IMG/VR virus record: IMGVR_UViG_3300010413_000048
Location: 1-52,435 of that record
DNA length: 52,435 nucleotides
Reading direction: 5' to 3' (one strand)
Source of the DNA: a virus
The position numbers and the translations under genes are program-made. Positions 19,726-29,148 of this stretch are shown here, piece by piece; position 1 is the stretch's first letter; each line of letters opens with the position of its first letter. The notes beneath the pieces are model-generated. The model did no database searches, was not told the DNA's origin, and saw nothing but the letters and a program-made list of their open reading frames with translations.

Positions 19726-22526
19726 AAGCACTAATCATAGCCCTCTATCCTTATCAAGCCAAATCCCTTGACGCCTGGCATGATCATGGAGCAGGAATGA
19801 CCTTCACTGCTTGTCGTGAATCTGGCTGTGATGTCGAGTTCCTCGATATGAAAGTCCTCCGTGATGATGCAGAACTTGCAGCAAGAATCTCTATGTCTCA
19901 ATGTGACCTAGTTGCCTTCGGTCTTAAGAGTTCCTTCTATGACATAGGAATGAAGATAGTTAGTATTGCTAAGAAATTAAACAAAAAGATAATGATAGGA
20001 GGATATCATGCAACTGCAGCAGGACATGAACTTGTTGAAAACCCAGACATTGACTATATCTTCTATGGAGAATCAGAAGTTACGTTACCTAAATTCCTTA
20101 AAGATCAATCCAACTATAGAAGAGAAATTTATGGAGATAAACCTCAAGATCTTGACTCTCTGCATTGGTTCGATAGGACAATTTATTCAAATGTAACAGA
20201 AGACTGTTCAACTTGGTGGCATGGTGGGCAACGAAAGAACATGATCTCTGTCCTCTCTGCACGAGGCTGTCCTTATCAATGTCAATTCTGTCAACCTATC
20301 GAAGACAATCACTTCGGGAAGAAGTTACGAAGGCGATCAGTTCCGTCTCTCATTGAAGAACTTCTTCACCTCAAAAATCTTCACTCTCCAGATTCCATCA
20401 TGATACATGATGATACCTTCCTCACTCAACCAAAGTGGATCGAAGAGTTCATCGAACTGTATCCACAGGTCGATCTGCCTTTTTGGGCATCTGGCCGTGC
20501 TGATGGAATCTGTGAGAATGAAGACCTTGTGCGTAAGCTTGTTAAGATTGGCTGGGAACTTGTTTCAGTTGGTTTTGAAAGTGGTTCACAGAGAATACTT
20601 GATCTAATGAAAAAGGGAACCACTGTTGAACAAAATTTAGAAGCAGCGAGGATAATTCATGATACAGGATCTAAAATTTACGGAAACTATATGTTGGGGC
20701 TGCCATGGGAGTCAGCAAAAGATATGCAGGCTACAGCCAAGATGGTTGATCAGATCAATGCAGAAATGCCCTCTTGGGCCTTTTTCACTCCCTATCCAGG
20801 GTCAGGACTTGGAAAAGATTGCATTGAGAATCAGTGGTCTCTTCTTTCGCGGTCCGAGTACGATCGATATCCAGGTGGAAGAAAAGTTAAGTTCGTTAAC
20901 TACGACTACGTCAACAAAGTCTACAAAGGTTTCCGTGAAGAGCCAAAAGAACCCCTCTGCGACATAATCATCCCTGTTTACAACAACGAGGACTTAACTC
21001 TTGCTTGTCTCGAATCTATCAAACAATGTACTACTCCTGGAACTTATCGAATAATCCTAGTTGATAATGCCTCAAGTGAAAAGCAGCGAGTCTCCAGGGC
21101 CATTGAATGCTTTGATCACATCTTTATCGAAAATGAATCTAACGAGGGCTTCGTTGGAGCTATCAATAAAGGCCTCTCTCAATCAACTGCACCTTACGTC
21201 TGCCTTCTCAACAACGACACTCGTGTATCTCCTAATTGGCTCAGCAAGCTAATCAACCATCTCCAGCGTGATCCTAAACTTGGAATCATAGGTGCATTAA
21301 CAGAGGCTGATAAAAGTGGAAATCCAAAAGCAATGGACTCACATCATTCTTTATCTCTCCATAAGCATGGAGTCCTAGTTCCAAACAAAGGTCTCAATAT
21401 GACTCTTGAGGAGGTCAACAGATTTCTTGAAACACACTACCCAAACAGAACCACCGACTGTGCCTTTGTAGCCTTCCTCTGTGCAGTAATTCGTCGTGAA
21501 GTCATTGATAAAGTAGGTTTCCTTGATCCTAACTATGCTATGGGCATGTGGGATGATAATGACTATAATAAGGCGGTTCGCTATGCAGGATGGACAGCGG
21601 AACTAGCTATCGACACCTGCATTTATCATCGAGGTCGTTCTACTTTTAAAATAATCCAAGAGACAGAAAACTTTGATGTAAATGCCTTACTTAAGAAAAA
21701 TAAAAGATACCTCGATTGTAAATGGGGAGTTCTTGATACCTCTATCATCTCTCGTGCTATCTTTGATCAACTTGGGGAGACTGCAAATATAGGAATCCTA
21801 ACTCCTTACCGTAAAGACCTTATCCAACGTTACTTCATTAATTCCCTCAAGGCTCAGATCGATACAGGATTTAACATTCAACTTGTTGTGGGCCCCAAAG
21901 GAAATGAGGCAACTAAAGCAATCGAAAATCTTGACTGGGGAAGTCTTAATGTAGACTTCCTCTATTCAAATGGCCTAGACCTCTGGCGTGAGTCTGTCAA
22001 ACGATCTGGCAACAAGGCCATTGAAGCCGCTGATGGAACACCTGAAATGCTTGTTCGTCAATCAGGACATAAACTAACTTCTACAATGATTCGTATGGAT
22101 ACAGATGATTGGATTGCACCTGGATTTATATCCCATGTCCGATATGTAGAGCAAACCACAGCATTGAGTTCCTTTTTAATCAACTATCAAGTAATTGGTC
22201 AAGACGATGATGGAAAACTTTTCAACATCTATCATCAATTTGACCTAAATCGAATTAGTCCTTTCTTCGCCATAATTCAACATCAGGAACCTAGAAAGAG
22301 TCCTTATGCCAAATGTCATCTTTATATGCACGAACTCTTTCAACATATAGCAACTGTACCACCTGGATACTGTTACACTGTAATTCATGATGAGAATAGG
22401 ATAAATAAGATGAATGATAAAGATAAATATATAATGTTTATTAATACTTCAGTTAAATCTATTAATACTAAATCTCCTGGTCGTGATTCGTGGCAAGAAC
22501 GGATAGCAAGGGCAGTTGCTAGATAA
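19722..22526 (+). CDS. B12-binding radical SAM enzyme fused to two glycosyltransferase-like domains, 934 aa
   Basis: The ATG at 19722 overlaps the preceding stop (ATGA); a start 15 bases upstream has no ribosome binding site. Residues about 1-130 form a cobalamin-binding-like domain (MIGGYHAT, FYGESE). Next comes a radical SAM core with CPYQCQFC (Cys about 183, 187, 190), the iron-sulfur site. From about 410 a family 2 glycosyltransferase follows (DIIIPVYNNED, LVDNASS, NNDT as the metal site). From about 685 a second glycosyltransferase-like domain has MDTDDW. B12/radical SAM enzymes methylate or rearrange substrates. The combination suggests synthesis of a modified sugar on a surface structure. 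Confidence 0.85.
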   Translation: MKALIIALYPYQAKSLDAWHDHGAGMTFTACRESGCDVEFLDMKVLRDDAELAARISMSQCDLVAFGLKSSFYDIGMKIVSIAKKLNKKIMIGGYHATAAGHELVENPDIDYIFYGESEVTLPKFLKDQSNYRREIYGDKPQDLDSLHWFDRTIYSNVTEDCSTWWHGGQRKNMISVLSARGCPYQCQFCQPIEDNHFGKKLRRRSVPSLIEELLHLKNLHSPDSIMIHDDTFLTQPKWIEEFIELYPQVDLPFWASGRADGICENEDLVRKLVKIGWELVSVGFESGSQRILDLMKKGTTVEQNLEAARIIHDTGSKIYGNYMLGLPWESAKDMQATAKMVDQINAEMPSWAFFTPYPGSGLGKDCIENQWSLLSRSEYDRYPGGRKVKFVNYDYVNKVYKGFREEPKEPLCDIIIPVYNNEDLTLACLESIKQCTTPGTYRIILVDNASSEKQRVSRAIECFDHIFIENESNEGFVGAINKGLSQSTAPYVCLLNNDTRVSPNWLSKLINHLQRDPKLGIIGALTEADKSGNPKAMDSHHSLSLHKHGVLVPNKGLNMTLEEVNRFLETHYPNRTTDCAFVAFLCAVIRREVIDKVGFLDPNYAMGMWDDNDYNKAVRYAGWTAELAIDTCIYHRGRSTFKIIQETENFDVNALLKKNKRYLDCKWGVLDTSIISRAIFDQLGETANIGILTPYRKDLIQRYFINSLKAQIDTGFNIQLVVGPKGNEATKAIENLDWGSLNVDFLYSNGLDLWRESVKRSGNKAIEAADGTPEMLVRQSGHKLTSTMIRMDTDDWIAPGFISHVRYVEQTTALSSFLINYQVIGQDDDGKLFNIYHQFDLNRISPFFAIIQHQEPRKSPYAKCHLYMHELFQHIATVPPGYCYTVIHDENRINKMNDKDKYIMFINTSVKSINTKSPGRDSWQERIARAVAR

Positions 22527-22545
22527 ATAAAAAATTTATATATCT
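22521..22545. repeat. 25-bp inverted repeat element, copy 11
   Basis: Half-sites with NN=AA (left) and AT (right), centre AAA. It contains the last codon and stop of the radical SAM fusion and ends 13 bases before the tailspike-like gene. Confidence 0.95.
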
Positions 22546-22558
22546 AAATGGTGAGATT

Positions 22559-24988
22559 ATGAAACATTTTAAGAAAATCCTACTTTCAGTAATATTCACG
22601 ATATTAGTCGTCTGTGGAGTTGCATTATCTGACTACTTTCCTGATGTAATAGTAACTTCCCCCAATGGCATGTGGACTGATACTCGTGCTTATTCTTCTC
22701 TTGCAAATGCAATAACTGCTATAGGTGCTAATGTAAGGGATGTCTATATTGTACGGGATGAGGCTTTTGCTACTCAGACTATTCCAGCTAATATAAATCT
22801 TCATATTACAGCTCTTGGATCATTAAGTAACACTGGACAGCTTACAATAAATACAACTCAGATCTTTGCTCCAGCTCGTCAAGTTTTCACTGGCACTGGG
22901 AACATAGACTTTGCTGATGGAACTATTCTTAAATCATCTTGGTTTCAGAATATAGAAAGTGCTTTTGCTCTAACCAATAATGATACTGTAACTCTTCTAA
23001 TGACCAAAGCTTATACAGTCACAGCTTCTTATTCTCCTGGTAATAATGTCCTTCTTAAATGGGAATCTCCTGGAAATGTCCTTACTGTTAATGCAGGTAG
23101 AGTAGTTGGTAATCTACATCTTATCGAAGCTGGTAACTATCAAATCTTCGGTGGTTCAGGTGACTTTGACTTCCTTGATGGAACAAGATTAAAACTTGAC
23201 TGGTTTCTTAATCTTCGTGCTTGTCTTACCTGGGTTGAAGTTGAGAGAGTAACGATAATAGTTACTGGAACTAACACTGTAGATTTTTCAGACACTGCTA
23301 CAAGAAATGAATACTTTGACTTCAAATCAGAACAAGGTAGATTTAATATATCAGTTGGAATAACTTTAGCAATTTATTCTCCTTTAAATGTCTCTGCTCT
23401 TCATAATCAACAAATCAAAGATGGTCTTGGAACTCTTGCATGGACTACTGGAGGTGGAGAAATCTGGCCTGATTGGTGGGAGGAGAATACTACACCTGGA
23501 ACTACTGATATGGGAGATGCTTGGCAGGACTGTATAGATTCTGCTATAGCAGTAACAACTGGACCTAAGCCAATTATAAGAGCTTCTGGAGAATATGCCT
23601 ATACTGGAGACATTGAAACTAGAACAACAACTGACAATACTCTTGAAGGTTTAGTAATTAGAGGAGATAGTGGAGCGCATCGAGGTGATGCAGCTGTAAT
23701 AGAAGGAATGACTACCTTAAAAAATATAGGAACTGGCTCATTCTACTTTGGGCGTATTGATACAGTTGGATTTAGGCCTTGGATGGTAGGCAGTATTCTT
23801 GAAAATATTCAATTTGAGGGTAATACAAATGTAACTACTCAGGGACTATATGTAGCAGGTAATAACTGCGTAATAAGAAATGTTCATATAACAGGATATA
23901 CAAATGCATCTGCTGTTGGATTAAGGAGGACTGGAGAGCTTAATAGCTACTATGATGTGTCTAGCACAAACAACTACGATGGTGGAGCATCTGAGGTAGG
24001 AGCTAATGCTTCAGCAGCTAATAATGCAAATAAGTACTACAATTGTGTATGGAACTCTAATACACGGTATGGTGATAATCCAGTAGCTGAAGTAGGAGCA
24101 AATTATATTAGCTGTCTATGGCAGACAAATGGGGCCGATGGATATAGACATACATCTGCTAGTTATGGAAATGCTTTCTTTGGTGGCTGGTTTGAAGGTA
24201 ATAATGATACCACTGCTGGATATCAGTTTTACTATACTGGAATTTCTTCTGCCACTAGGTCAGACAGGCTTGCTGTCTCTGACACTGTGTTTGGTGGTGG
24301 AGGTGCTTCTGTATCTGGACATATCTATTTAGCCAATACTACATATGCTAAGATCTTTCCTGCATGGTATAATGCTACTAATCAATTTACTAATGGTGGA
24401 GCGAATATAGCTCTGAGAATCAATCAGCCTAATACAGTCATTGGTTCTGAGGGTGCTCCATATCTAGAACAAACTACCCGTACAGTAGCAGGTGCTTCAT
24501 ATGCCAGGTTCAATGTAAATGATGCTGAGCTTGGATTTAATTCTGGTGAAGGTTTTGGTGGTGAGATATCACACTATCCAGGTACTCATGAAACTGGGGC
24601 GGCTTATGTAAGAAATGTTTCGGATAAAGTAGTCGATGCCTCAGGCAATACGAATATGTTTTTAATAACCTTTGATGATAACTATGGTCAAGGATATTTT
24701 ACCCTTACCTATACAGGGGCTGGATCTACTACAACATATGTAGGAATTAAGGTCGTAAGGCATATACAATTAGTTAATAATGTAGCTACGATTACAACGA
24801 TAGGTGCAGATGATTTAAGAGGAAATGCTGCTCCTGCAACTGTATGGACAGATAATCTTGATGGGACTATTCAAGTCACAATTACTAACAACAATGCTGC
24901 CACTACTAGAGGTCATGCAGTACTTGAAGGTTGGGGCGGTGGAGCAGACGGAGCTGAAGAAAGGGGTTTTACTTTCACAGTACAGTAA
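22559..24988 (+). CDS. Tailspike-like beta-helix protein with Sec signal, 809 aa
   Basis: The first 24 residues are a Sec signal peptide (KKILLSVIFTILVVCGVALS). The N-terminal third has a repeated module: FTGTGNIDFADGTILKSSWF, then IFGGSGDFDFLDGTRLKLDWF, and a diverged third copy ending GGGEIWPDWWEEN. Phage tailspikes use this GxGxVxFxxG..YPEWW element before the beta-helix. From about residue 330 the protein is strand- and Asn/Gly-rich like a pectate-lyase helix. It probably binds or cuts a surface polysaccharide. A signal peptide on a tailspike is unusual. Confidence 0.75.
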   Translation: MKHFKKILLSVIFTILVVCGVALSDYFPDVIVTSPNGMWTDTRAYSSLANAITAIGANVRDVYIVRDEAFATQTIPANINLHITALGSLSNTGQLTINTTQIFAPARQVFTGTGNIDFADGTILKSSWFQNIESAFALTNNDTVTLLMTKAYTVTASYSPGNNVLLKWESPGNVLTVNAGRVVGNLHLIEAGNYQIFGGSGDFDFLDGTRLKLDWFLNLRACLTWVEVERVTIIVTGTNTVDFSDTATRNEYFDFKSEQGRFNISVGITLAIYSPLNVSALHNQQIKDGLGTLAWTTGGGEIWPDWWEENTTPGTTDMGDAWQDCIDSAIAVTTGPKPIIRASGEYAYTGDIETRTTTDNTLEGLVIRGDSGAHRGDAAVIEGMTTLKNIGTGSFYFGRIDTVGFRPWMVGSILENIQFEGNTNVTTQGLYVAGNNCVIRNVHITGYTNASAVGLRRTGELNSYYDVSSTNNYDGGASEVGANASAANNANKYYNCVWNSNTRYGDNPVAEVGANYISCLWQTNGADGYRHTSASYGNAFFGGWFEGNNDTTAGYQFYYTGISSATRSDRLAVSDTVFGGGGASVSGHIYLANTTYAKIFPAWYNATNQFTNGGANIALRINQPNTVIGSEGAPYLEQTTRTVAGASYARFNVNDAELGFNSGEGFGGEISHYPGTHETGAAYVRNVSDKVVDASGNTNMFLITFDDNYGQGYFTLTYTGAGSTTTYVGIKVVRHIQLVNNVATITTIGADDLRGNAAPATVWTDNLDGTIQVTITNNNAATTRGHAVLEGWGGGADGAEERGFTFTVQ

Positions 24989-26547
24989 TGGATAATGAAA
25001 CTAGAGAAATACTTTATAACTGCTCACAGAGCACAGAAGTTCTTGCAAAGACCTTCTTTCCTGAGCGCTTTGAGCTAGAGTTTGTTGAAGCAGTCCATAG
25101 ACCTATCTTTGATCTTATTGATGGGCCTGATAATAAAGTAGCAATAGCAGCCCCACGTGGATGGGGAAAGACTTCAATAGTAGGTCTTGCACTACAAGCA
25201 AGACATATCTTGTTTGAACTTTCTGACTTCGTATGTTACATTAATAAGAGTCATGATGCAGCATGTCTGCAGACCGAAAACTTACGTCGAGAGCTTGTTA
25301 CAAATAAAGCAATAAAGCATTTCTTTGGTTCAGTAAAGAGTCGAGGAGCTAACAAAGATGAATTTGACGAAACGTTTAGTAAAAAAGCCTGGGTGGCTTT
25401 TAATACTCTTGTCTGGCCTCGTGGTGCTGGTCAGCAAGTTCGTGGTGTCTTATTCAAAAACTCACGTCCTGGCCTCTTCGTCATTGATGATCTTGAAGAC
25501 CCTGAGCATATCGAGAGTGAGGACTATAGAAGAAAAACCTACGCATGGCTCTATGCAGATGTTATCAAAGCTGTACCACGTATAGGAGCAAAAGCATTGA
25601 CTTATAAGGTAGTCTATATAGACACTCTCAAACATCAAGACTCAGCACTTCAAAAGCTTCTTGATTCCTCCGAATGGAAGTCAGTGCGTCTCGAAGCCTG
25701 CGACGATGAGTTTCATTCTGTAGCACCGAGCTTCATGAGTGATGAGGCAATTCAGAAGGAATGGGAAGAGCATGTTGCATCAGGTCAAACAGATGTCTTC
25801 TTTCGTGAGTTACGTAATCTTCCTATATCAACAAAGGATGCTTCATTTCAAGATGATTACTACAAATACTATAATGTTCCACTTGAGAAGACTTTTAGGG
25901 AAGGAAAGGACATAAAAGTAACAGATGTAGAGGTTCAACTTAATAAACATAATGAATCAATAGTTATTCTTGATCCTGCTAAAACAGCAAATTTAAAGTC
26001 AGCTGATTCAGCTATTGTAGGTCTTGGTCTCGATATGGAGAATGCTAGAGTCTATATACGAGACATTGTCTCAGAAAAATTCTATCCCGATGAGATGTAT
26101 GATGCCTTCTTTGAAATGGCTATAAGACTTGGAGCAAGGGTAGTTGGAGTCGAAACAACTGGAATTGAAGAATTCATCAAACAGCCTATAAAGAACGAAA
26201 TGTTTAAGCGTGGAAAATTCTTTGAAATCATCTGGCTAAAAGCCCGTGGTGGAGAGAATCAGGAGAAGGGAAAGGTTTTACGAATAAGATCAATGGTTCC
26301 CTACTATCGTCTTGGCTACATGTATCATAATGCGAGCTGTCCTAAAATAAAAGATCTTGAGAACCAGCTTCGTATGTTTCCTAGATCAAAACTCTGGGAC
26401 ATCATGGATGCTACTGCCTACTTCATCGAAATGCTTGAACTTGGTGAACGCTACTTTGGAGTTGAAGGAACCGATCCAGATGATCTCGAAGCTGAATATG
26501 CAGATCTTGATTATGAAGAACCTATTCAGAACTGGAGGTATGTATAA
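24988..26547 (+). CDS. terL: Terminase large subunit
   Basis: The 519-aa product has Walker A APRGWGKT (residues 55-62) and Walker B GLFVIDDLED (residues about 166-175) for the packaging ATPase. The RNase H-like nuclease has acidic residues in IVILDPAKT, VVGVETTGIEEF and WDIMDATAYF. Length and order are those of T7-like or P22-like large terminases. Its gene overlaps the previous stop by one base. It should pump DNA into the prohead through the portal (30038-32002). Confidence 0.93.
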   Translation: MDNETREILYNCSQSTEVLAKTFFPERFELEFVEAVHRPIFDLIDGPDNKVAIAAPRGWGKTSIVGLALQARHILFELSDFVCYINKSHDAACLQTENLRRELVTNKAIKHFFGSVKSRGANKDEFDETFSKKAWVAFNTLVWPRGAGQQVRGVLFKNSRPGLFVIDDLEDPEHIESEDYRRKTYAWLYADVIKAVPRIGAKALTYKVVYIDTLKHQDSALQKLLDSSEWKSVRLEACDDEFHSVAPSFMSDEAIQKEWEEHVASGQTDVFFRELRNLPISTKDASFQDDYYKYYNVPLEKTFREGKDIKVTDVEVQLNKHNESIVILDPAKTANLKSADSAIVGLGLDMENARVYIRDIVSEKFYPDEMYDAFFEMAIRLGARVVGVETTGIEEFIKQPIKNEMFKRGKFFEIIWLKARGGENQEKGKVLRIRSMVPYYRLGYMYHNASCPKIKDLENQLRMFPRSKLWDIMDATAYFIEMLELGERYFGVEGTDPDDLEAEYADLDYEEPIQNWRYV

Positions 26548-26768
26548 TGTCAGATCCAGCAATAACTATACTTAGTGGTCTTGTGATTGCCTTTACTTCA
26601 GGTGGTATAGGTGCATTTATAGGAAGCTATAAGAAAGTAAATTCATCTAATTGTGATGAAAGAAGAAAATCATGTCAGCAGTTGCTAATAGACAAAATAA
26701 ACAATGTTGACAAAAAGCTTGATTCAATAATAGATGCACTCAAAAGTCACAATATATTTGTGATTTAG
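26547..26768 (+). CDS. Single-span membrane protein with coiled coil, 73 aa
   Basis: The N-terminus (ITILSGLVIAFTSGGIGAFIGSY) is one membrane segment rich in glycine, followed by a short Cys-containing linker (CDERRKSC) and a coiled coil. Its shape fits a holin or antiholin-like protein made with the virion genes. It has a GGAGG site and overlaps the terminase stop. Confidence 0.65.
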   Translation: MSDPAITILSGLVIAFTSGGIGAFIGSYKKVNSSNCDERRKSCQQLLIDKINNVDKKLDSIIDALKSHNIFVI

Positions 26769-26791
26769 ATATATAAAAAATTTATACATCT
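26767..26791. repeat. 25-bp inverted repeat element, copy 12
   Basis: Half-sites with NN=AT (left) and GT (right), centre AAA. It overlaps the stop of the membrane protein gene (26766-26768) and ends 15 bases before the next ATG. Confidence 0.95.
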
Positions 26792-26806
26792 TGGGAGGTA
26801 CTTAAG

Positions 26807-27109
26807 ATGCAATTTGTACAAGCTTTAGATATGACACCTAACGGTGATTTTGAGACAATAAATATAACTAATGCTGCAGCATCCCAGCTCGGTGCAACTT
26901 ATCGAGCAAGAGCAAAGGCTGTTCTAATAACCATTGAGACCAACAACATTCGTTATCGAATAGATGGTGATGATCCTACTAATCTTCTTGGTCATGTAGT
27001 CTTTGCTAATGGAGGACTGACATTTAAAGATCCTTATTCCCTCCAGCAGCTTCGAATGATTTCCTTAGCTGCTGGTGGATCAGTTGCTCAAGTAACTTAT
27101 TACAAATGA
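26807..27109 (+). CDS. Small virion-associated protein, 100 aa
   Basis: A strand-rich protein with ITIETNNIRYRIDGDDPT, a pattern common in small phage structural proteins of unknown exact role (decoration or fibre base). A GGAGG site precedes the ATG. No signal peptide. Confidence 0.6.
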   Translation: MQFVQALDMTPNGDFETINITNAAASQLGATYRARAKAVLITIETNNIRYRIDGDDPTNLLGHVVFANGGLTFKDPYSLQQLRMISLAAGGSVAQVTYYK

Positions 27110-27117
27110 GGTATGCT

Positions 27118-28284
27118 ATGAGAAGATATATAAATTTTTTATTTATCTTAATTATTTTAATTCTTCCTTTATCTACTAATGCTCAGAATCCTATTAGTGG
27201 TGGAGGGCCTATAATACAACCTCCAGGAGGAGTAAGTACTTCAGCTGATATCATAGCCACTTTTGATGGTGGAGCATGTGTTGGATATCTGAAATCAGAT
27301 GGGACTTGTGATACTCCTGCAGGTGCTGGTGATATGGCTAAGGCTACTTATGACTCTGATAATGATGGATTTATAGACCTTAACAATGGTGGCTTTGACC
27401 AGGATGCATCTGCACTTGTTGCAACTATTCCTGAGATAAATCTTCTCAGTGGCAAAACATCTGTTCAGCAGCAGCCAGCTGAGGGCGCCTTTGCTAATGG
27501 AGATAAGACTAAACTTGATGGAGTAGAAGCACTTGCAGATGTAACAGATGCTGGAAATGTAGGTCCATTGATTACTGCACAGATGGGAACAGCTTATGAT
27601 TCAGCAGCTGAAATGGCTGCACTATTTGCAGGTAAGCAGGATGCAGATGCTGATCTTACAACTTATGCAGGAATAACTCCCTCAGCAAATGTTCAGACAC
27701 TTCTTGCTAATGCTAACTATGCTGATTTTCTTACAGATCTCTTCAGCGGAGGTTATACGGCAGGAGCAGTTGCTTTAAATTTTTCATCAGCTACTGTCAC
27801 ACTTCCTACATTATCTGATATTTCAATGACTCAAGGAAGTTCATTAATATTAACAGATAATAATACAATAGTCTTTGATGCTACTCCAGATGGCATGGAT
27901 GATGGAGAATACAATGGTGAAGTTATCGAGGGCATCAATCATGGTGAGACAGTAGGTGCTATCAAGTGTGTCTTTCTTGCTGCTGATGGAAAAGTTGATA
28001 TTGCTGATGCTGATGCAGCAGGCGAATTCCCTGCATTTGGACTAACTGTCAATGGTGGTGATGATACAGATGCAGCGATTATTCTTGTCAAAGGAGTTGT
28101 TCGTGATGAAGATTGGACTGGTCTAACAGTTGGAGGAAATATATTTCTAGGTGATGATGGAACTGGACAAATTACTCAGACTGCTCCTTCAACATCTGGA
28201 GATTGTGTACAAAAGATTGGAGTTGCAATATCTGATTCAGAAATATTTTTTAATTTCACTGGTGAGTATCTTGAGGTAGAATAA
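27118..28284 (+). CDS. Fibre-like protein with Sec signal, 388 aa
   Basis: The start at ATG 27118 has gaggt five bases upstream; the next upstream ATG (27106) does not. The signal peptide (MRRYINFLFILIILILPLSTNAQ) is partly encoded by repeat copy 13. The rest is low-complexity Gly/Asp/Ala-rich and strand-forming, as in phage tail fibres, with several short repeats rich in ATI and DAD. A virion location is inferred from the neighbours. Its export signal is odd for a virion protein. Confidence 0.7.
   Translation: MRRYINFLFILIILILPLSTNAQNPISGGGPIIQPPGGVSTSADIIATFDGGACVGYLKSDGTCDTPAGAGDMAKATYDSDNDGFIDLNNGGFDQDASALVATIPEINLLSGKTSVQQQPAEGAFANGDKTKLDGVEALADVTDAGNVGPLITAQMGTAYDSAAEMAALFAGKQDADADLTTYAGITPSANVQTLLANANYADFLTDLFSGGYTAGAVALNFSSATVTLPTLSDISMTQGSSLILTDNNTIVFDATPDGMDDGEYNGEVIEGINHGETVGAIKCVFLAADGKVDIADADAAGEFPAFGLTVNGGDDTDAAIILVKGVVRDEDWTGLTVGGNIFLGDDGTGQITQTAPSTSGDCVQKIGVAISDSEIFFNFTGEYLEVE
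27124..27148. repeat. 25-bp inverted repeat element, copy 13 (inside a coding region)
   Basis: Half-sites with NN=AT (left) and AA (right), centre TTT. It lies in codons 3-11 of the fibre-like gene and encodes part of the hydrophobic signal sequence. Confidence 0.95.
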
Positions 28285-29135
28285 TGAAGAGATTAATATT
28301 CTTAATACTATTAATACCATTACTATGTTTTGGTGCTGTAGATACTAAGAATGGAACTGCTATAACTACTGGCACTACATTCGATGGTGAAACAGGGTTT
28401 GATACAATAATTGGACAGACTATAACCAGTACCGCCTGTGCAGATTCATCATGTACTGGATTTCTAATATGTCAAAACTTTGAGGGTACTGGTCTTGATA
28501 ATAGTGAAACCTATGGTGATTATGGAGATGCTGGTACTGTTGATTGGGTTATAGATTCGAATGCTCCTGGATGTGTTGGATGTGTAGCGGACTTAGACTA
28601 TGCCACAGGTCCTGGTAGAGGATCTCAGAGTTTTAGAATAAATAATGGAACAGAGGGATCATTTAATCTTGTAGATATGAATTTTGGAGGAAGATCAGCG
28701 CCTTCTGAAATCTACATACATTTTATGATTAAGTTAGTTACAGCTCCTGATATTGAATATGCTGATTGTATGAGTCTATGGGAAGATACGATCACTGATA
28801 ATATGACTATTCTTATTAATAGTAGTGGTCAATTATACATAGGGTGTAATGTTGGGGCAGAAAGTTCTAGTGCAACTGGAGCATTGACTCCAGGAACATG
28901 GTATCATGTCTGGGCTTATTTTAAGTCAGGGGCTGGAAATGATGCAATAGGATGGCTTAAGTTATCTACAGATACTACTGAACCAGGATCTGCAACTATC
29001 TCGAAATCTGACTTTAATTACACAGATGTCTTTGATCTGATTGGTTTTACAACTTCTTCTGCCTCAAGCGAATATGAATATATAATTGATCAAGTATTAT
29101 ATTCTTCGTCTTCTATAGGCAATGTATGCGATTAA
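28284..29135 (+). CDS. Secreted lectin-like (LamG/concanavalin fold) protein, 283 aa
   Basis: Begins with a Sec signal peptide (MKRLIFLILLIPLLCFGA). The body contains a LamG/ConA-like jellyroll pattern: SLWEDTITDNMTILINSSG, PGTWYHVWAYFKSGAG and a C-terminal YIIDQVLY. Such lectin-like domains bind glycans. Four cysteines early in the sequence may form disulfide bonds after export. It starts by one-base overlap with the fibre-like gene, so the two are co-translated. Likely located at the phage tail or cell surface. Confidence 0.72.
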   Translation: MKRLIFLILLIPLLCFGAVDTKNGTAITTGTTFDGETGFDTIIGQTITSTACADSSCTGFLICQNFEGTGLDNSETYGDYGDAGTVDWVIDSNAPGCVGCVADLDYATGPGRGSQSFRINNGTEGSFNLVDMNFGGRSAPSEIYIHFMIKLVTAPDIEYADCMSLWEDTITDNMTILINSSGQLYIGCNVGAESSSATGALTPGTWYHVWAYFKSGAGNDAIGWLKLSTDTTEPGSATISKSDFNYTDVFDLIGFTTSSASSEYEYIIDQVLYSSSSIGNVCD

Positions 29136-29148
29136 TTTATAGGAAATT

